Assembly (NCBI GenBank): GCA_903851225.1
Contig: CAINNT010000082.1
Span: forward strand, 1 to 31,801
Reading direction: 5' to 3'
DNA length: 31,801 nucleotides
Source of the DNA: an uncultured Chloroflexota bacterium
GTDB lineage: Bacteria > Chloroflexota > Limnocylindria > Limnocylindrales > Limnocylindraceae
This document shows positions 7,867-16,215 of the stretch, piece after piece; position 1 is the first letter of the stretch; every line of letters starts with the position of its first letter. The notes below the pieces were generated by a model. It saw only the letters and a list, made by a program, of their open reading frames with translations. It was not told the origin of the DNA and searched no databases. A program made the translations under genes and the position numbers.

Positions 7867-9207
7867 CTACCTCCCCGCAATCAGCACGGCGAACGCCGTC
7901 GCGAAAATATTGAGCAGCGATGCTGGCAGGAGCCACTTCCAGGCGAAGCCCATCAGCTGGTCGATGCGTGCGCGTGGCAGCGTGCCGCGCATCCACACAA
8001 AGGTGAAGACGAGCGCGAACGTCTTGATGAGGAACCAGATGAGGCTCGCAACGGGTGGCAGCATCACAAAGGCCCAGATGCCAACAGCTGCGGTTGAGAC
8101 GCCGCCGAAGATGAGGAACCCAGCGACAAGTGCCTGCCACCCTTTGACACGACTGCTCGCAAACCAGATTGGGGCCGCAAAGAGCAACGTGCCAACAATT
8201 GGCGCTATGCCTGCGATGAGCGGCAACCCAATCCCAAGCGCGCTCAGGTCAATCAGGATTTGCGGATTGACATCAATGTGAATCGGCGGGTTTGATCCGC
8301 CGAGGAAGACGGCGCTGAAGAGTGCCGAGACGATGAAGACGTTCACGTACTCTGCAAAGAAGAAGAAGCCAAAGCGCATCCCTGAATACTCCGTCGCAAA
8401 GCCAGCGACGATCTCTTGGTCAGCTTCGGCATTGTCGAACGGGGTGCGGTTTGCTTCGGCGGTGATAGCGATGAAGAAGATGATCGCAGCGAGTGGCTGG
8501 CGGAAGATGAACCAGTCGAGGAACGAGCCGTCTTGTGCGGCGACGATCTTCGGCAGCGAGAGTGTGCCGGTGAGGATCACGATTCCCACAACGGAAAGTG
8601 TCAGTGGGATCTCGTAGCTGATCGCCTGTGCTGCGGCGCGAATGCCACCGAGGAGCGAGTACTTGTTGAACGATGACCAGCCGGCCATCATCAGGCCAAC
8701 GACGCTGAGCCCGCCGATTGCGAAGAAGTAGAGGAGGCCAAGCTCAAAGCCCATGCTCGTGAGCTCTGGTGCAAACGGAATGACGAGCAGCGTCATGAAG
8801 CTTGCGAGATAGACAACCACTGGCGCAAGTGTGAAGACTGGAACGTCGACGCTCGGTGGCGTGTAGTCCTCCTTCATCAGCACCTTGAGGCCGTGCACCA
8901 CGCTCATCACCGCGCCCGCTGGGCCGATGCGATCAGGTCCGATGCGCAGGTTCATGAGCGCAATGATCTTCATCTCCATGTAGATCAAGAGGAACGCGAC
9001 GGGTACCGAGATAAGGAAGGTGACGACCGAAGCGACGAGGAAGCGCACGATCGGCAGATTTGCGCCGATGGTCGCGGCGATGGCGCCACCAAATGTTGCA
9101 AGCAGAACGGTTGTTAGTGCGCCGCCGATGGCAAGGACTGGAAGTAGCACGGCGAGGATGCGACCGGCTGGCGTGAGGCGGTTCCAGGCCATCGATGCGC
9201 CGCTCAC
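7867..9207 (-). CDS. nuoH: NADH-quinone oxidoreductase subunit H
   Basis: Encodes 446 residues, longer than the roughly 325-350 of many proteobacterial NuoH. The extra length is in the N-terminus and in added hydrophobic segments before the last helices. NuoH is the membrane subunit that forms the quinone chamber with NuoB and NuoD. Hallmarks are MKIIALMNLRIGPDRIGPAG (about 78-97) and the acidic loop with TEANRTPFDNAEADQEIVAG and TEYSGMRFGFFFFAEY. The C-terminus RARIDQLMGFAWKWLLPASL matches the family ending. The gene overlaps the nuoD stop by 4 bases and is followed after 2 bases by the NuoI/E fusion. Confidence 0.97.
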   Translation of the reverse strand: MSGASMAWNRLTPAGRILAVLLPVLAIGGALTTVLLATFGGAIAATIGANLPIVRFLVASVVTFLISVPVAFLLIYMEMKIIALMNLRIGPDRIGPAGAVMSVVHGLKVLMKEDYTPPSVDVPVFTLAPVVVYLASFMTLLVIPFAPELTSMGFELGLLYFFAIGGLSVVGLMMAGWSSFNKYSLLGGIRAAAQAISYEIPLTLSVVGIVILTGTLSLPKIVAAQDGSFLDWFIFRQPLAAIIFFIAITAEANRTPFDNAEADQEIVAGFATEYSGMRFGFFFFAEYVNVFIVSALFSAVFLGGSNPPIHIDVNPQILIDLSALGIGLPLIAGIAPIVGTLLFAAPIWFASSRVKGWQALVAGFLIFGGVSTAAVGIWAFVMLPPVASLIWFLIKTFALVFTFVWMRGTLPRARIDQLMGFAWKWLLPASLLNIFATAFAVLIAGR

Positions 9208-10415
9208 TTGTCGACTCCGCCCATGACTGGGTCGAGGCTGGCCATCACCGCCATGGTGTCGGCGATGAGGTTCCCCTTGGTAAGTGGTCCAACAAGTTGC
9301 AGGTGCACGAATGACGGATCGTGGATGCGCATGCGGAACGGCTGGTCGGTGCCGTCGCTGATAGCGTAGGTGCCGTACACGCCGCGTGGCCCTTCGACGG
9401 CGCCGAATGCGCGACCTGGTCGCGGACGCAGCAGTCGCGGCAGTTTCGCCATCACTGGGCCGTCGGGCATCTCATGAAGGACCTGATCGATGATGCGGAT
9501 CGACTGCTTGATCTCGTCCATGCGCACCAGATAGCGGGCCAGCGAGTCACCCTCGTCGCGGGTCGGCACATCGAACTCCAGCTCCGGGTAAACCAGATAC
9601 GGGCGGTCGCGGCGCAGGTCGAACGGCACGCCGCTCGCGCGGAGGTTTGGACCGGTGACGCCCATCTTGAGCGCCGTCTTTGCATCGAGAACGCCGAGGC
9701 CGCGGGTGCGGCGCACGAAGATCTCGTTCTCGTTGATCAGCGCCAGGTTGGAGTCGATCTGCGCGGCGGCGCGGCTCATCCACGTGCCGAGGCGGCTCAT
9801 GAACTCGTGGTTCAAGTCGCCGTTCACCCCGCCGATTCGGTAGTAGTTGTAGAGGAGCTTCTGGCCGGTAAGAGCGGCAAGCATGTCGACGATCTCGTCG
9901 CGCTCGATGAACGCCCAGAGGATCGGGGTGATGCCGCCAAGGTCAAGGGCCATCCAGCCTTGGAACAGGGTGTGACTTGCGATGCGGTTGAGCTCCATCG
10001 TCAACACGCGGATGTATTGAGCGCGGCGCGGCACGTCGACATCCATCAGCTTTTCGAATGCTGCGACGGGTGCCGCCTCGCAGAAGAGCGAGCTCACATA
10101 TTCGAGCGGATCGGTGTAGCAGATCGCCTGGTGGTAATCGGCGTTCTCGCAGAGCTTCTCGACTCCACGATGCAGATAGCCGAGCACCGGATCAAGGTCG
10201 ACGACCTTCTCGCCGTTCACCTTGATGATCACGCGGAGTACGCCGTGGGTCGAAGGATGCTGTGGTCCCATGTTCACGAACATCTCGCCTTCGCGCAACG
10301 TGAGGAACTCTGCCTGGCGCTCCGTCTGTGGAGATGGTGCCGGCTCGTACCACGTTGAGTCGGCGGGGATTGCAACGCGTGGATCGTCGAGCGATGGACG
10401 CATCTGCTGTGTCAT
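9204..10415 (-). CDS. nuoD: NADH-quinone oxidoreductase subunit D
   Basis: Encodes 403 residues, the 49-kDa-type quinone-site subunit of the Q module. MGPQHPSTHGVLRVI (49-63) is the conserved quinone-pocket loop and the C-terminus SLDPVMGGVDK is the family ending. FCEAAPVAAFEKLMDV and TMELNRIASHT are further signatures. The arginine that is dimethylated by NDUFAF7 in the human homologue (in an LHRG motif) is conserved as Arg83 in YLHRGVEKL, which matters because a MidA/NDUFAF7-type gene lies just upstream of the operon. The start lies 2 bases after the nuoC stop. Confidence 0.97.
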   Translation of the reverse strand: MTQQMRPSLDDPRVAIPADSTWYEPAPSPQTERQAEFLTLREGEMFVNMGPQHPSTHGVLRVIIKVNGEKVVDLDPVLGYLHRGVEKLCENADYHQAICYTDPLEYVSSLFCEAAPVAAFEKLMDVDVPRRAQYIRVLTMELNRIASHTLFQGWMALDLGGITPILWAFIERDEIVDMLAALTGQKLLYNYYRIGGVNGDLNHEFMSRLGTWMSRAAAQIDSNLALINENEIFVRRTRGLGVLDAKTALKMGVTGPNLRASGVPFDLRRDRPYLVYPELEFDVPTRDEGDSLARYLVRMDEIKQSIRIIDQVLHEMPDGPVMAKLPRLLRPRPGRAFGAVEGPRGVYGTYAISDGTDQPFRMRIHDPSFVHLQLVGPLTKGNLIADTMAVMASLDPVMGGVDK

Positions 10416-10417
10416 CG

Positions 10418-10969
10418 CTATACCCCAGGGCTCTTGCGGAGCACGGTTGCTGCTGTCGCATCAGCCGGCGTTCCAACTCGCTCCATGTTGCGCACGCCAG
10501 CGGCGGGTGATCGAGATGCGTCGTCAGCGAGGTAGAAATCTTTGCGAAGCGGATGGCTTCGGTAATCATCGGGCATATAGATGCGTCGCAGATCACGATT
10601 CCCTTCGAAGATGATGCCAAACATGTCGTACGCTTCGCGCTCCATCCATTCGGCACCTGGCCACATGAATGTGGCCGATGCGATGCGCGGTGCACTGCGA
10701 TCCAGGCCCGAAACGATGACGCGAAGCCAGTCGCCGCTCTTCGACGAAGAGAGGTGGTACACGACCTGCATCTCTTCGCCGGTGTCGACGCCGCAGAGAT
10801 CGATCAGCATTTCAAATCGAAGGGCTGGATGATCGTGAAGGGTTCGCAAGGTATCGGTTGCATCCTTGAGCGCAATGCGAATCTCGCTCTCGTCATAACG
10901 CTGACGCACTGGCGCGAGCAGTCGCTCACCAAACGTCTCTTGTAGGAGTGCAGCGAGACGGCGATCCAC
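10418..10969 (-). CDS. nuoC: NADH-quinone oxidoreductase subunit C
   Basis: Encodes 183 residues, the 30-kDa-type subunit of the complex I Q module, which packs against NuoD and NuoB. Signatures are FEMLIDLCGVD (52-62), the segment MEREAYDMFGIIFEGNRDLR (109-128) and the family ending motif MPDDYRSHPLRKDF (131-144). It begins immediately after the nuoB stop and ends 2 bases before nuoD. The C-terminal about 35 residues after the KDF motif are a low-conservation tail. It is not fused to NuoD, unlike in E. coli. Confidence 0.96.
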   Translation of the reverse strand: MDRRLAALLQETFGERLLAPVRQRYDESEIRIALKDATDTLRTLHDHPALRFEMLIDLCGVDTGEEMQVVYHLSSSKSGDWLRVIVSGLDRSAPRIASATFMWPGAEWMEREAYDMFGIIFEGNRDLRRIYMPDDYRSHPLRKDFYLADDASRSPAAGVRNMERVGTPADATAATVLRKSPGV

Positions 10970-11677
10970 TTAGATCCCCTTCGGAACGGTTGGACCGATC
11001 GCGCGCTCTGGCCAGTGGCCGCGGCGATCTTTGACCAGCTGCTGCAACTTCATCATTCCGTAGATCAGTCCCTCTGGTCGTGGTGGGCAGCCAGGGATGT
11101 ACACATCGACTGGCATGACACGATCGATTCCTTGCACCACGGAGTAGCTGCGCTTGTAGCGTCCACCAGAGCAGGTGCAGTCGCCCATAGCGACAACCCA
11201 CTTTGGCTCGGGCATCTGCTCCCACAAACGAATCAGCGGTTCGGCCATCTTTGTTGTGAGGGTTCCGGCAACGATCAACACATCTGCCTGACGTGGGCTT
11301 GCGCGGAAGGGGAACATGCCCCATCGATCAATGTCGTTCTTTGGTGTTGCAGTGGACATCATCTCGATCGCGCAGCAGGCCAGGCCAGAGAGCAGCGGCC
11401 ACAGGCTATTTGCCCGAATCAAATCGAGCACGACATCGGCCTTTGTTGGGATTGCAGAGAGCGCGCCGCTCCAACGCGCATCATCAACACGGCCGTCACC
11501 GGTTGCGTCGTATCGCGCAAGCTCTAGGTTTGGGTGTGCCTCGAGTGGCAGCCCACCGTAGGCACGCGGGTCATCGGTGCTCCACAGGGTGTTGCCCACG
11601 ATCGTTGGTGACTGGACGCTGCCGTCTGGCTGCACCTCAGGCAGGTTGCTGAACTTTGGGTCGCGCGTTATCGCCAT
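10970..11677 (-). CDS. nuoB: NADH-quinone oxidoreductase subunit B
   Basis: Encodes 235 residues and carries the terminal N2 [4Fe-4S] cluster that reduces quinone. Its ligands are visible: the adjacent pair Cys101-Cys102 in [12 protein letters not shown], Cys167 in GDCTCSGG and Cys197 in [10 protein letters not shown]. The first about 75 residues are a poorly conserved extension with no recognised domain, longer than in typical NuoB. The start overlaps the end of nuoA by 10 bases. A shorter start cannot be excluded, although the upstream ATG fits the dense operon spacing. Confidence 0.96.
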   Translation of the reverse strand: MAITRDPKFSNLPEVQPDGSVQSPTIVGNTLWSTDDPRAYGGLPLEAHPNLELARYDATGDGRVDDARWSGALSAIPTKADVVLDLIRANSLWPLLSGLACCAIEMMSTATPKNDIDRWGMFPFRASPRQADVLIVAGTLTTKMAEPLIRLWEQMPEPKWVVAMGDCTCSGGRYKRSYSVVQGIDRVMPVDVYIPGCPPRPEGLIYGMMKLQQLVKDRRGHWPERAIGPTVPKGI

Positions 11678-12024
11678 GCCAAGACCCCCTTGCGCCAGGC
11701 GTAGGCGAGGCCAACGAGCAACACGCCGATGAAGATCGCCATGGAGATCAGGCCGTCCATCAAGAGGACCTTGAAGTTCAGTGCCCAGATATAGATGAAG
11801 ACAATCTCAACGTCAAAGGCGACAAAGAGGAGTGCGTACAGGTAGAAGGAGAGCCCGAATCGTCCGTGGGTGTCTCCATAGGTGTTGATGCCCGACTCGT
11901 ACGGGACCTGCTTGCCCCGACTGCCGCGGGTGCGGTGGGAGATCAGCCATGCGATGCCGATGGTGAGGAAGACGAAGGAGATACCTGCTCCTGCGAAGCC
12001 GAGGACGTACCAGAGTCCTGTCAT
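11668..12024 (-). CDS. nuoA: NADH-quinone oxidoreductase subunit A
   Basis: Encodes 118 residues with three membrane helices and is the first gene of the complex I operon. The conserved loop is present as [20 protein letters not shown], followed by [20 protein letters not shown], whose acidic residues line the E-channel near the quinone site. A clear GGGGGAG ribosome-binding site (12029-12035 on this strand) lies 4 bases before the ATG. About 70 bases separate it from the upstream methyltransferase gene, so the operon promoter may lie there or further upstream. I see no convincing promoter. Confidence 0.96.
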   Translation of the reverse strand: MTGLWYVLGFAGAGISFVFLTIGIAWLISHRTRGSRGKQVPYESGINTYGDTHGRFGLSFYLYALLFVAFDVEIVFIYIWALNFKVLLMDGLISMAIFIGVLLVGLAYAWRKGVLAWR

Positions 12025-12096
12025 GAAACTCCCCCGTTCGATCCATCAACCCGGCGCATACCCCGTGGTGGGGACTCGAGTGATTACGCTCAGATT

Positions 12097-13278
12097 CTAG
12101 ACGAGGGGGCGATTCGGAGCCGCCGCTCCGGGGAGTGACGATACGGAGTCGGCGAGTGCATTTGCCCCTGGGGAGCGACCTGCGACAAACAACTCAACCG
12201 CAAATCCGCCCATGCGCCGCGGGTCCATCAGTTGGGCGAGCGCCGAGCGCAGGGCGATTGCCCCTTCAAGAGTTGCTTCGGCGCCAGCCCGCGATCGGGC
12301 GACTTCGCTGTCGACCCCCGCGCTGGCGAGGAATCTCGCCTGGGTGGTGCTCGCCACATGACGAAGACCACCCGTTTGCGCGGCCTTCCGCAGCAGGGTG
12401 AGGTCCACATGTGCGGTCAGGTCGCGACTCCCAGGCTCGCTGAGCAGGTCGGCGGTAGCCCGATGCCCCTGATAGGCAAGGGCTGTGCCGGCCATTCGGC
12501 TGGATGGGTCCCGTAGGTCAACCCCCTCCCGACCGTAATCCAGCACGAGGACGACCCCCTCGGTGAGCTCGGCCCCCAGCGTGGCGGCCCATTCCGCGGT
12601 CGCAGGGGAGATCTCGGCAAGTTGCCCTTCCGCGAGCGGCGGCCAGTCCGCCATGAGGGGGGTGAGTCGGTCGACGATCCCGGGATCGGGTGGGCCTTCA
12701 ACCCAAGTAAGAGCATTTGTTACAGGATCTACGGTGACGCGGCGCTCCGCGAAGCCACCCGGGGCAGCGGACCGACCGACCACGATATGGAAGGGGAGAG
12801 CGTCGGCGAACTCGTTGGCGACCACGATCCCTGCTGCTGGAGGGCTCCCCGCTGCGACGAGGGGTGGTCCGCCGGCTGGGAACCGTTTCAGCGCAGCCGA
12901 CAGCTCGGCGAGACGGTGGGGGTTTGCCTCGGTCACAGCGACCTCGAGCGCGCTTCGTAAAGGGTGGTCGGATCTGATGAGGTAGTCGAGTGCCGCCAGT
13001 AGGAGAGTCCCCTCGCCCGCACCGAATTCGCGCCAGCGGAAGGGTGCGGGGCGACCGAGCCGCTCCCACGTTGCGGCAGCGAGCCGCGCGATCGCAGCGC
13101 CAAGGATGGGGTGCAGTTCTGGCGCGGTCATGAAGTCACCACTACGGCCCGCCCGACGCTGGGTTGTGGCGTAGTAGCCGAGCCCGGGCTCGAGAGTGGC
13201 GCGCTCCATAAACCGCGCGAAGCTCACCGAGCCCTGGCGTTGGATCTCTTCGCGAATCCGGCGCTCCACCTCTTCCAT
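12097..13278 (-). CDS. SAM-dependent methyltransferase, MidA/NDUFAF7 family
   Basis: Encodes 393 residues from MEEVERRIREEIQRQGSVSF; the reading frame continues upstream, but that part overlaps folK in antisense and has no homology-like features. The family motifs are strong: ISFxxFMxxALxxPxxGYY-like region (SFARFMERATLEPGLGYYA), GRSGDFMTAPELHPILGA, the SAM-binding EFGAGEGTLLLAALDYL and ANEFADALPFHIV. Mitochondrial NDUFAF7 symmetrically dimethylates one arginine of the NuoD homologue NDUFS2 during complex I assembly. The gene is on the same strand immediately upstream of nuoA, which supports a role in maturing this complex I. Whether transcription is shared with nuo cannot be read from the sequence. 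Confidence 0.9.
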   Translation of the reverse strand: MEEVERRIREEIQRQGSVSFARFMERATLEPGLGYYATTQRRAGRSGDFMTAPELHPILGAAIARLAAATWERLGRPAPFRWREFGAGEGTLLLAALDYLIRSDHPLRSALEVAVTEANPHRLAELSAALKRFPAGGPPLVAAGSPPAAGIVVANEFADALPFHIVVGRSAAPGGFAERRVTVDPVTNALTWVEGPPDPGIVDRLTPLMADWPPLAEGQLAEISPATAEWAATLGAELTEGVVLVLDYGREGVDLRDPSSRMAGTALAYQGHRATADLLSEPGSRDLTAHVDLTLLRKAAQTGGLRHVASTTQARFLASAGVDSEVARSRAGAEATLEGAIALRSALAQLMDPRRMGGFAVELFVAGRSPGANALADSVSSLPGAAAPNRPLV

Positions 13279-13312
13279 GCAGTAGATCCTACGCGGCGCT
13301 ACCGTCGGGCAC

Positions 13313-13903
13313 ATGCGTGAACTCGTTGTGCACCTCGGGATTGGGGCCAATCTCGACGATCCTGTCGCCACACTCGCCGAGGCGGTCGTCGCCCTGGCCC
13401 GCATTCCAGGGTGGAACCTTGAACAGGTCTCGCCGCTGTATCGCACGACACCGGTCGGTCTCGTCGACCAACCAGAGTTCTGCAACGCAGCGCTGCGAAT
13501 GCGCGCCGCACTTCCAGATAAGCCAGCTGCAGCAGCGATCGAGGTGCTCATTCGCGTGAAAGAACTAGAGCGACTCTTTGGTCGCGTGCCAACGGTGCGA
13601 TTTGGCCCGCGCCGACTTGACATTGACATCATTGCGATGGGGGATATCGCCGTCGTACATCCGCGACCGCTCGGCACAGAACCCGACGGGATCGATGCAG
13701 ATCGACCGCTCGTCGTTCCGCATCCATCTGCAACCGAGCGACTCTTTGTGTTGGCACCTCTTGCCGACATCTCTCCAACACTCAAGGCGCCGGGGTGGCC
13801 AGGGACTGCCCGTGAGCTACGCGATATACGGCGACGAATCGAGGGTGATGCGGCTGCGCGCTGCGTCGGCGCATGGGATTCGACGGCCCTGCGCTGGGTC
13901 TAA
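13313..13903 (+). CDS. folK: 2-amino-4-hydroxy-6-hydroxymethyldihydropteridine diphosphokinase
   Basis: Encodes 196 residues. FolK transfers pyrophosphate from ATP to hydroxymethyldihydropterin in folate synthesis. Visible motifs are VHLGIGANLDDP at the start (usual GSNLGD-type turn), SPLYRTTPVGLVDQPEFCNA, and the signature VRFGPRRLDIDIIAMGD, in which phenylalanine replaces the usual tryptophan. VPHPSATERLFVLAPLADI completes the fold. It diverges from the methyltransferase gene with 34 bases between the starts and converges on purH. The other folate genes are not in the window. The last about 35 residues are a family-variable tail. Confidence 0.92.
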   Translation: MRELVVHLGIGANLDDPVATLAEAVVALARIPGWNLEQVSPLYRTTPVGLVDQPEFCNAALRMRAALPDKPAAAAIEVLIRVKELERLFGRVPTVRFGPRRLDIDIIAMGDIAVVHPRPLGTEPDGIDADRPLVVPHPSATERLFVLAPLADISPTLKAPGWPGTARELRDIRRRIEGDAAARCVGAWDSTALRWV

Positions 13904-13919
13904 CGCGTCGCCCTGCACG

Positions 13920-15302
13920 TTACCGTCGGTAGTGCCGTCGCCCGGTAAAGACCATGGCAATTCCGTGGCGGTTGGCAATTTCGATTGCTGCGACGTCACG
14001 TCGTGAGCCACCTGGCTGAACTATCGCGGTGATTCCGGCCGCTGCTGCCGCTGCGATCCCTTCGGCGAATGGGAAGTACGCATCACTTGCCATGACCGCA
14101 CCGCGTGCGCGCTCACCCGCCTGATTCAACGCTATTTCAACTGCAACACGTCTGTTGACCTGTGCCGCGCCGATGCCGAGCGTTGCGGCATTGCGCGCAA
14201 CAACGATGGCGTTTGAGCGAATGTGACGAACGACTCTCCACGAGAAGAGTAAGTCCGTCAGTTCGTCAAGTGTTGGGCGTCGATCAGTGACGACACGAAG
14301 TTGTGATCGCTCGATGTTCCCGGTATCTGCTGTTTGCAGGAGAACTGCCCCGTTGACGCCGAACATGTCCAATCCGTTGCCCTGATGGGTGGGGTGAATC
14401 ACCACGCTTAGCTCCGGTCGCGCGCGCAACACCTCTGCAGCTCCGTCGTCGGCGAGTGCCGGGGCAAGCACCGACTCAAATGTTCCTGCCGCAATCACGG
14501 CAGCAACAGCGCGGTCGATCGGTACGTTCAACACGATGGTTGAACCAGAGCTTGCCGCTGCATCTGTCTCAATCGCACGAGTGAGGGCGCCGAGTGCCGT
14601 CTCTGCGGTTGCTACGCCGATTGGGTCCGTATGGCGAATGAGTGCAACGCTCGGCGTTGGCAGGTCGGCGACGAGGCGCGCGCCTGCGTCAAGGTCGAGG
14701 AGGTCGTTGAGGCTAGGCTCCTGCCCCTGCAGCACGCGAGCCGCCATGACGCCGCCCTCGGTGCTGTGTACCCGACGGTACGCCGCTGCGGCTTGGTGTT
14801 GATTCTCGCCGTGCCCAAACGTTCGTATCCTCTCGAGGACAATGACTTCGCGCGCTGGCATTTCGCTCTCGTTGTCGCGCACATGCGGTGCAACGTAGGC
14901 CGCGATCGCGAGCGCGGCCGAGCGGCGCAGTTCGTTTCGTACTGCGCCAAGGCCTCTCGGAGATGTCAGATCGCTTAGAACGTCGCCGATTGCAGCTGGA
15001 TCCACAACGATGAGTGGTCCGCTCTCCTCCGCAAGAAGCGCCCGGGTGACGGCGACGATTGCGATCGGTGGCGCACCTGCGCCTCCGGGGGCAATGAGGA
15101 GGTCGGAGCTGGTGAGACTTGCCGCCGCTCGATCCAGTTCTGCCGCATCAGCATGCTCGGTGACATGGATCGATTCCGCCCGCAGCTGTGAGGCGACTGG
15201 ACCCGCTTCTACCGTGGCACCGCGGGCGATCAGGGTGGCAAGGATGGGTGCCAGCCCTGCGAGGGTGGGGCTCTCGGGCGAGATCAGCAGTAGGACGCGC
15301 AT
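13920..15302 (-). CDS. purH: Divergent PurH: AICAR transformylase with shortened N-terminal domain
   Basis: Encodes 460 residues from MRVLLLISPESPTLAG, against about 510-530 for usual PurH. The C-terminal AICAR transformylase part is convincing: LNDLLDLDAGARLVADL, SNAIVVARN, LGIGAAQVNRR, SDAYFPFAEGI, IVQPGGSRRD and MVFTGRRHY. The N-terminal IMP cyclohydrolase-like part is only about 160 residues and lacks the usual STGGT and GRVKTLHP motifs. The usual RYGENPHQ reads FGHGENQHQ (162-170), and the catalytic Lys-His of KHxNPCG reads Arg223-His224 (RHTDPIG). It may be transformylase only, or altered. No clear ribosome-binding site precedes the chosen ATG; a GTG nine codons upstream is an alternative. 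Confidence 0.85.
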   Translation of the reverse strand: MRVLLLISPESPTLAGLAPILATLIARGATVEAGPVASQLRAESIHVTEHADAAELDRAAASLTSSDLLIAPGGAGAPPIAIVAVTRALLAEESGPLIVVDPAAIGDVLSDLTSPRGLGAVRNELRRSAALAIAAYVAPHVRDNESEMPAREVIVLERIRTFGHGENQHQAAAAYRRVHSTEGGVMAARVLQGQEPSLNDLLDLDAGARLVADLPTPSVALIRHTDPIGVATAETALGALTRAIETDAAASSGSTIVLNVPIDRAVAAVIAAGTFESVLAPALADDGAAEVLRARPELSVVIHPTHQGNGLDMFGVNGAVLLQTADTGNIERSQLRVVTDRRPTLDELTDLLFSWRVVRHIRSNAIVVARNAATLGIGAAQVNRRVAVEIALNQAGERARGAVMASDAYFPFAEGIAAAAAAGITAIVQPGGSRRDVAAIEIANRHGIAMVFTGRRHYRR

Positions 15303-15384
15303 GCTGCTGATGGTGGCATACTCGCTCACACAAACCCGCACGCTGGTGTGCAGGGTGAACCGAAATCTAGCGAGTGAGGACAAG

Positions 15385-15798
15385 ATGTTTCGTTGGCCCT
15401 GGGAATACCTCTTCACCGTCTTGAATGCTGATCTTGGAACGTTTTACACGCCGTTCTGGATCGCCAATCTGGTGCTCTTCCTCGCAACCATCGTTGTCTA
15501 TGCCTACGCGACCCGCGGCAGCCGCGGGCGCGGGGTGATTGGCGACGAGTGGGAGTACATCCTCTGGATCAGCCTGGGCACCTTTGGCATGAACTTGGTC
15601 TACGCCGCGTTCCAGTGGTACGGCCTCTTCCCGATCGCCACCACGCTTGTTGGGCTGCTCGCCCTGCGCGACACCGTTACCAAGCGTTTCCCGCCACTCC
15701 TTGCAGCTGAGGCGGAACACGCTGCGCTGTTGCGCACTCGGCGCCAGGTGGCCGACGGCGTTGAAGCAACCATTCGACCAGCAAATCGCCGCGGGTAG
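15385..15798 (+). CDS. Small membrane protein of unknown function
   Basis: Encodes 137 residues, MFRWPWEYLFTVLNADLGTF at the start. Three hydrophobic segments are visible: about 20-43 (PFWIANLVLFLATIVVYAYA), about 60-84 (LWISLGTFGMNLVYAAFQWY) and about 86-100 (FPIATTLVGLLAL), followed by a charged C-terminal tail. A GAGGA ribosome-binding site lies 6 bases before the ATG. A longer reading frame exists upstream but runs antisense to purH. I do not recognise the family. The gene is divergent from purH and precedes a cupin-like gene, with a hairpin between them. Confidence 0.72.
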   Translation: MFRWPWEYLFTVLNADLGTFYTPFWIANLVLFLATIVVYAYATRGSRGRGVIGDEWEYILWISLGTFGMNLVYAAFQWYGLFPIATTLVGLLALRDTVTKRFPPLLAAEAEHAALLRTRRQVADGVEATIRPANRRG

Positions 15799-15806
15799 TT
15801 CGTTGA

Positions 15807-15824
15807 GGTGCGCGTCTGCGCACC
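15807..15824 (+). other. GC-rich stem-loop between the membrane-protein and cupin-like genes
   Basis: A perfect inverted repeat, GGTGCGC then GTCT then GCGCACC (7-base arms, 4-base loop), sits in the 36-base gap. No run of T follows, so it is not a standard intrinsic terminator. It ends 10 bases before the downstream start and could affect translation initiation there. Confidence 0.6.
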
Positions 15825-15834
15825 GCGATGACGC

Positions 15835-16215
15835 ATGAATATTCGCCAGTTCGGTCCCGGCCATAGACGAACTGACCGCGCCGCGGGCTCCAGCGGGGTC
15901 CTGAGTAGCTCCATCTTCTCCAATGACATCGCACAGATCACGGAATTCACGGTGACACCGGGTGGCACCTACGGTCCTCTTCGCAGCGCTGGAGACGTTG
16001 TGCTGGTGGTAATCGAAGGCGGTGGCTGGGTAGCGACTCACGACGCACACATGCAACTCGCTGCTGGTGAATCGCTCCACCTTGTGCGACTAACGCCATA
16101 TACGGTTACTGCGCGCGAGTTGCCGCTACGCGCGATCCTTGTCGAACTCTCTGCGGGCGGCGGCGCTGAATCGGCTCGCACCATAAGCGCCAGCGGTGGC
16201 GGCGCAGAGGAGTAG
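15835..16215 (+). CDS. Cupin-like small protein
   Basis: Encodes 126 residues. A single cupin-like barrel is suggested by residues about 35-100: ITEFTVTPGGTYGPLRSAGD, VVLVVIEGGGWVATHDAHMQLAAGESLHLV and TARELPLRAILVELS, i.e. a short glycine-flanked strand pattern and a GESLHL turn. The usual metal-binding histidines are not clearly placed, so an enzymatic role is doubtful. No strong ribosome-binding site is seen. Its last 30 codons overlap the 3' end of the large glycosyltransferase gene on the opposite strand. The exact substrate or partner is unknown. Confidence 0.55.
   Translation: MNIRQFGPGHRRTDRAAGSSGVLSSSIFSNDIAQITEFTVTPGGTYGPLRSAGDVVLVVIEGGGWVATHDAHMQLAAGESLHLVRLTPYTVTARELPLRAILVELSAGGGAESARTISASGGGAEE

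Noticed and set aside
7865..8140. N-terminal extension of the NuoI/E fusion reading frame
   Set aside because: It overlaps the nuoH coding sequence, shows no domain features and is less plausible than the ATG at 7864, which lies 2 bases after the nuoH stop.
13279..13785. Long N-terminal extension of the methyltransferase frame
   Set aside because: It is the antisense shadow of folK, with serine/arginine-rich low-complexity translation. The family start fits 13278.
15807..15824. Stem-loop as an intrinsic terminator
   Set aside because: The stem is good, but no T-run follows, so it is listed only as a stem-loop.
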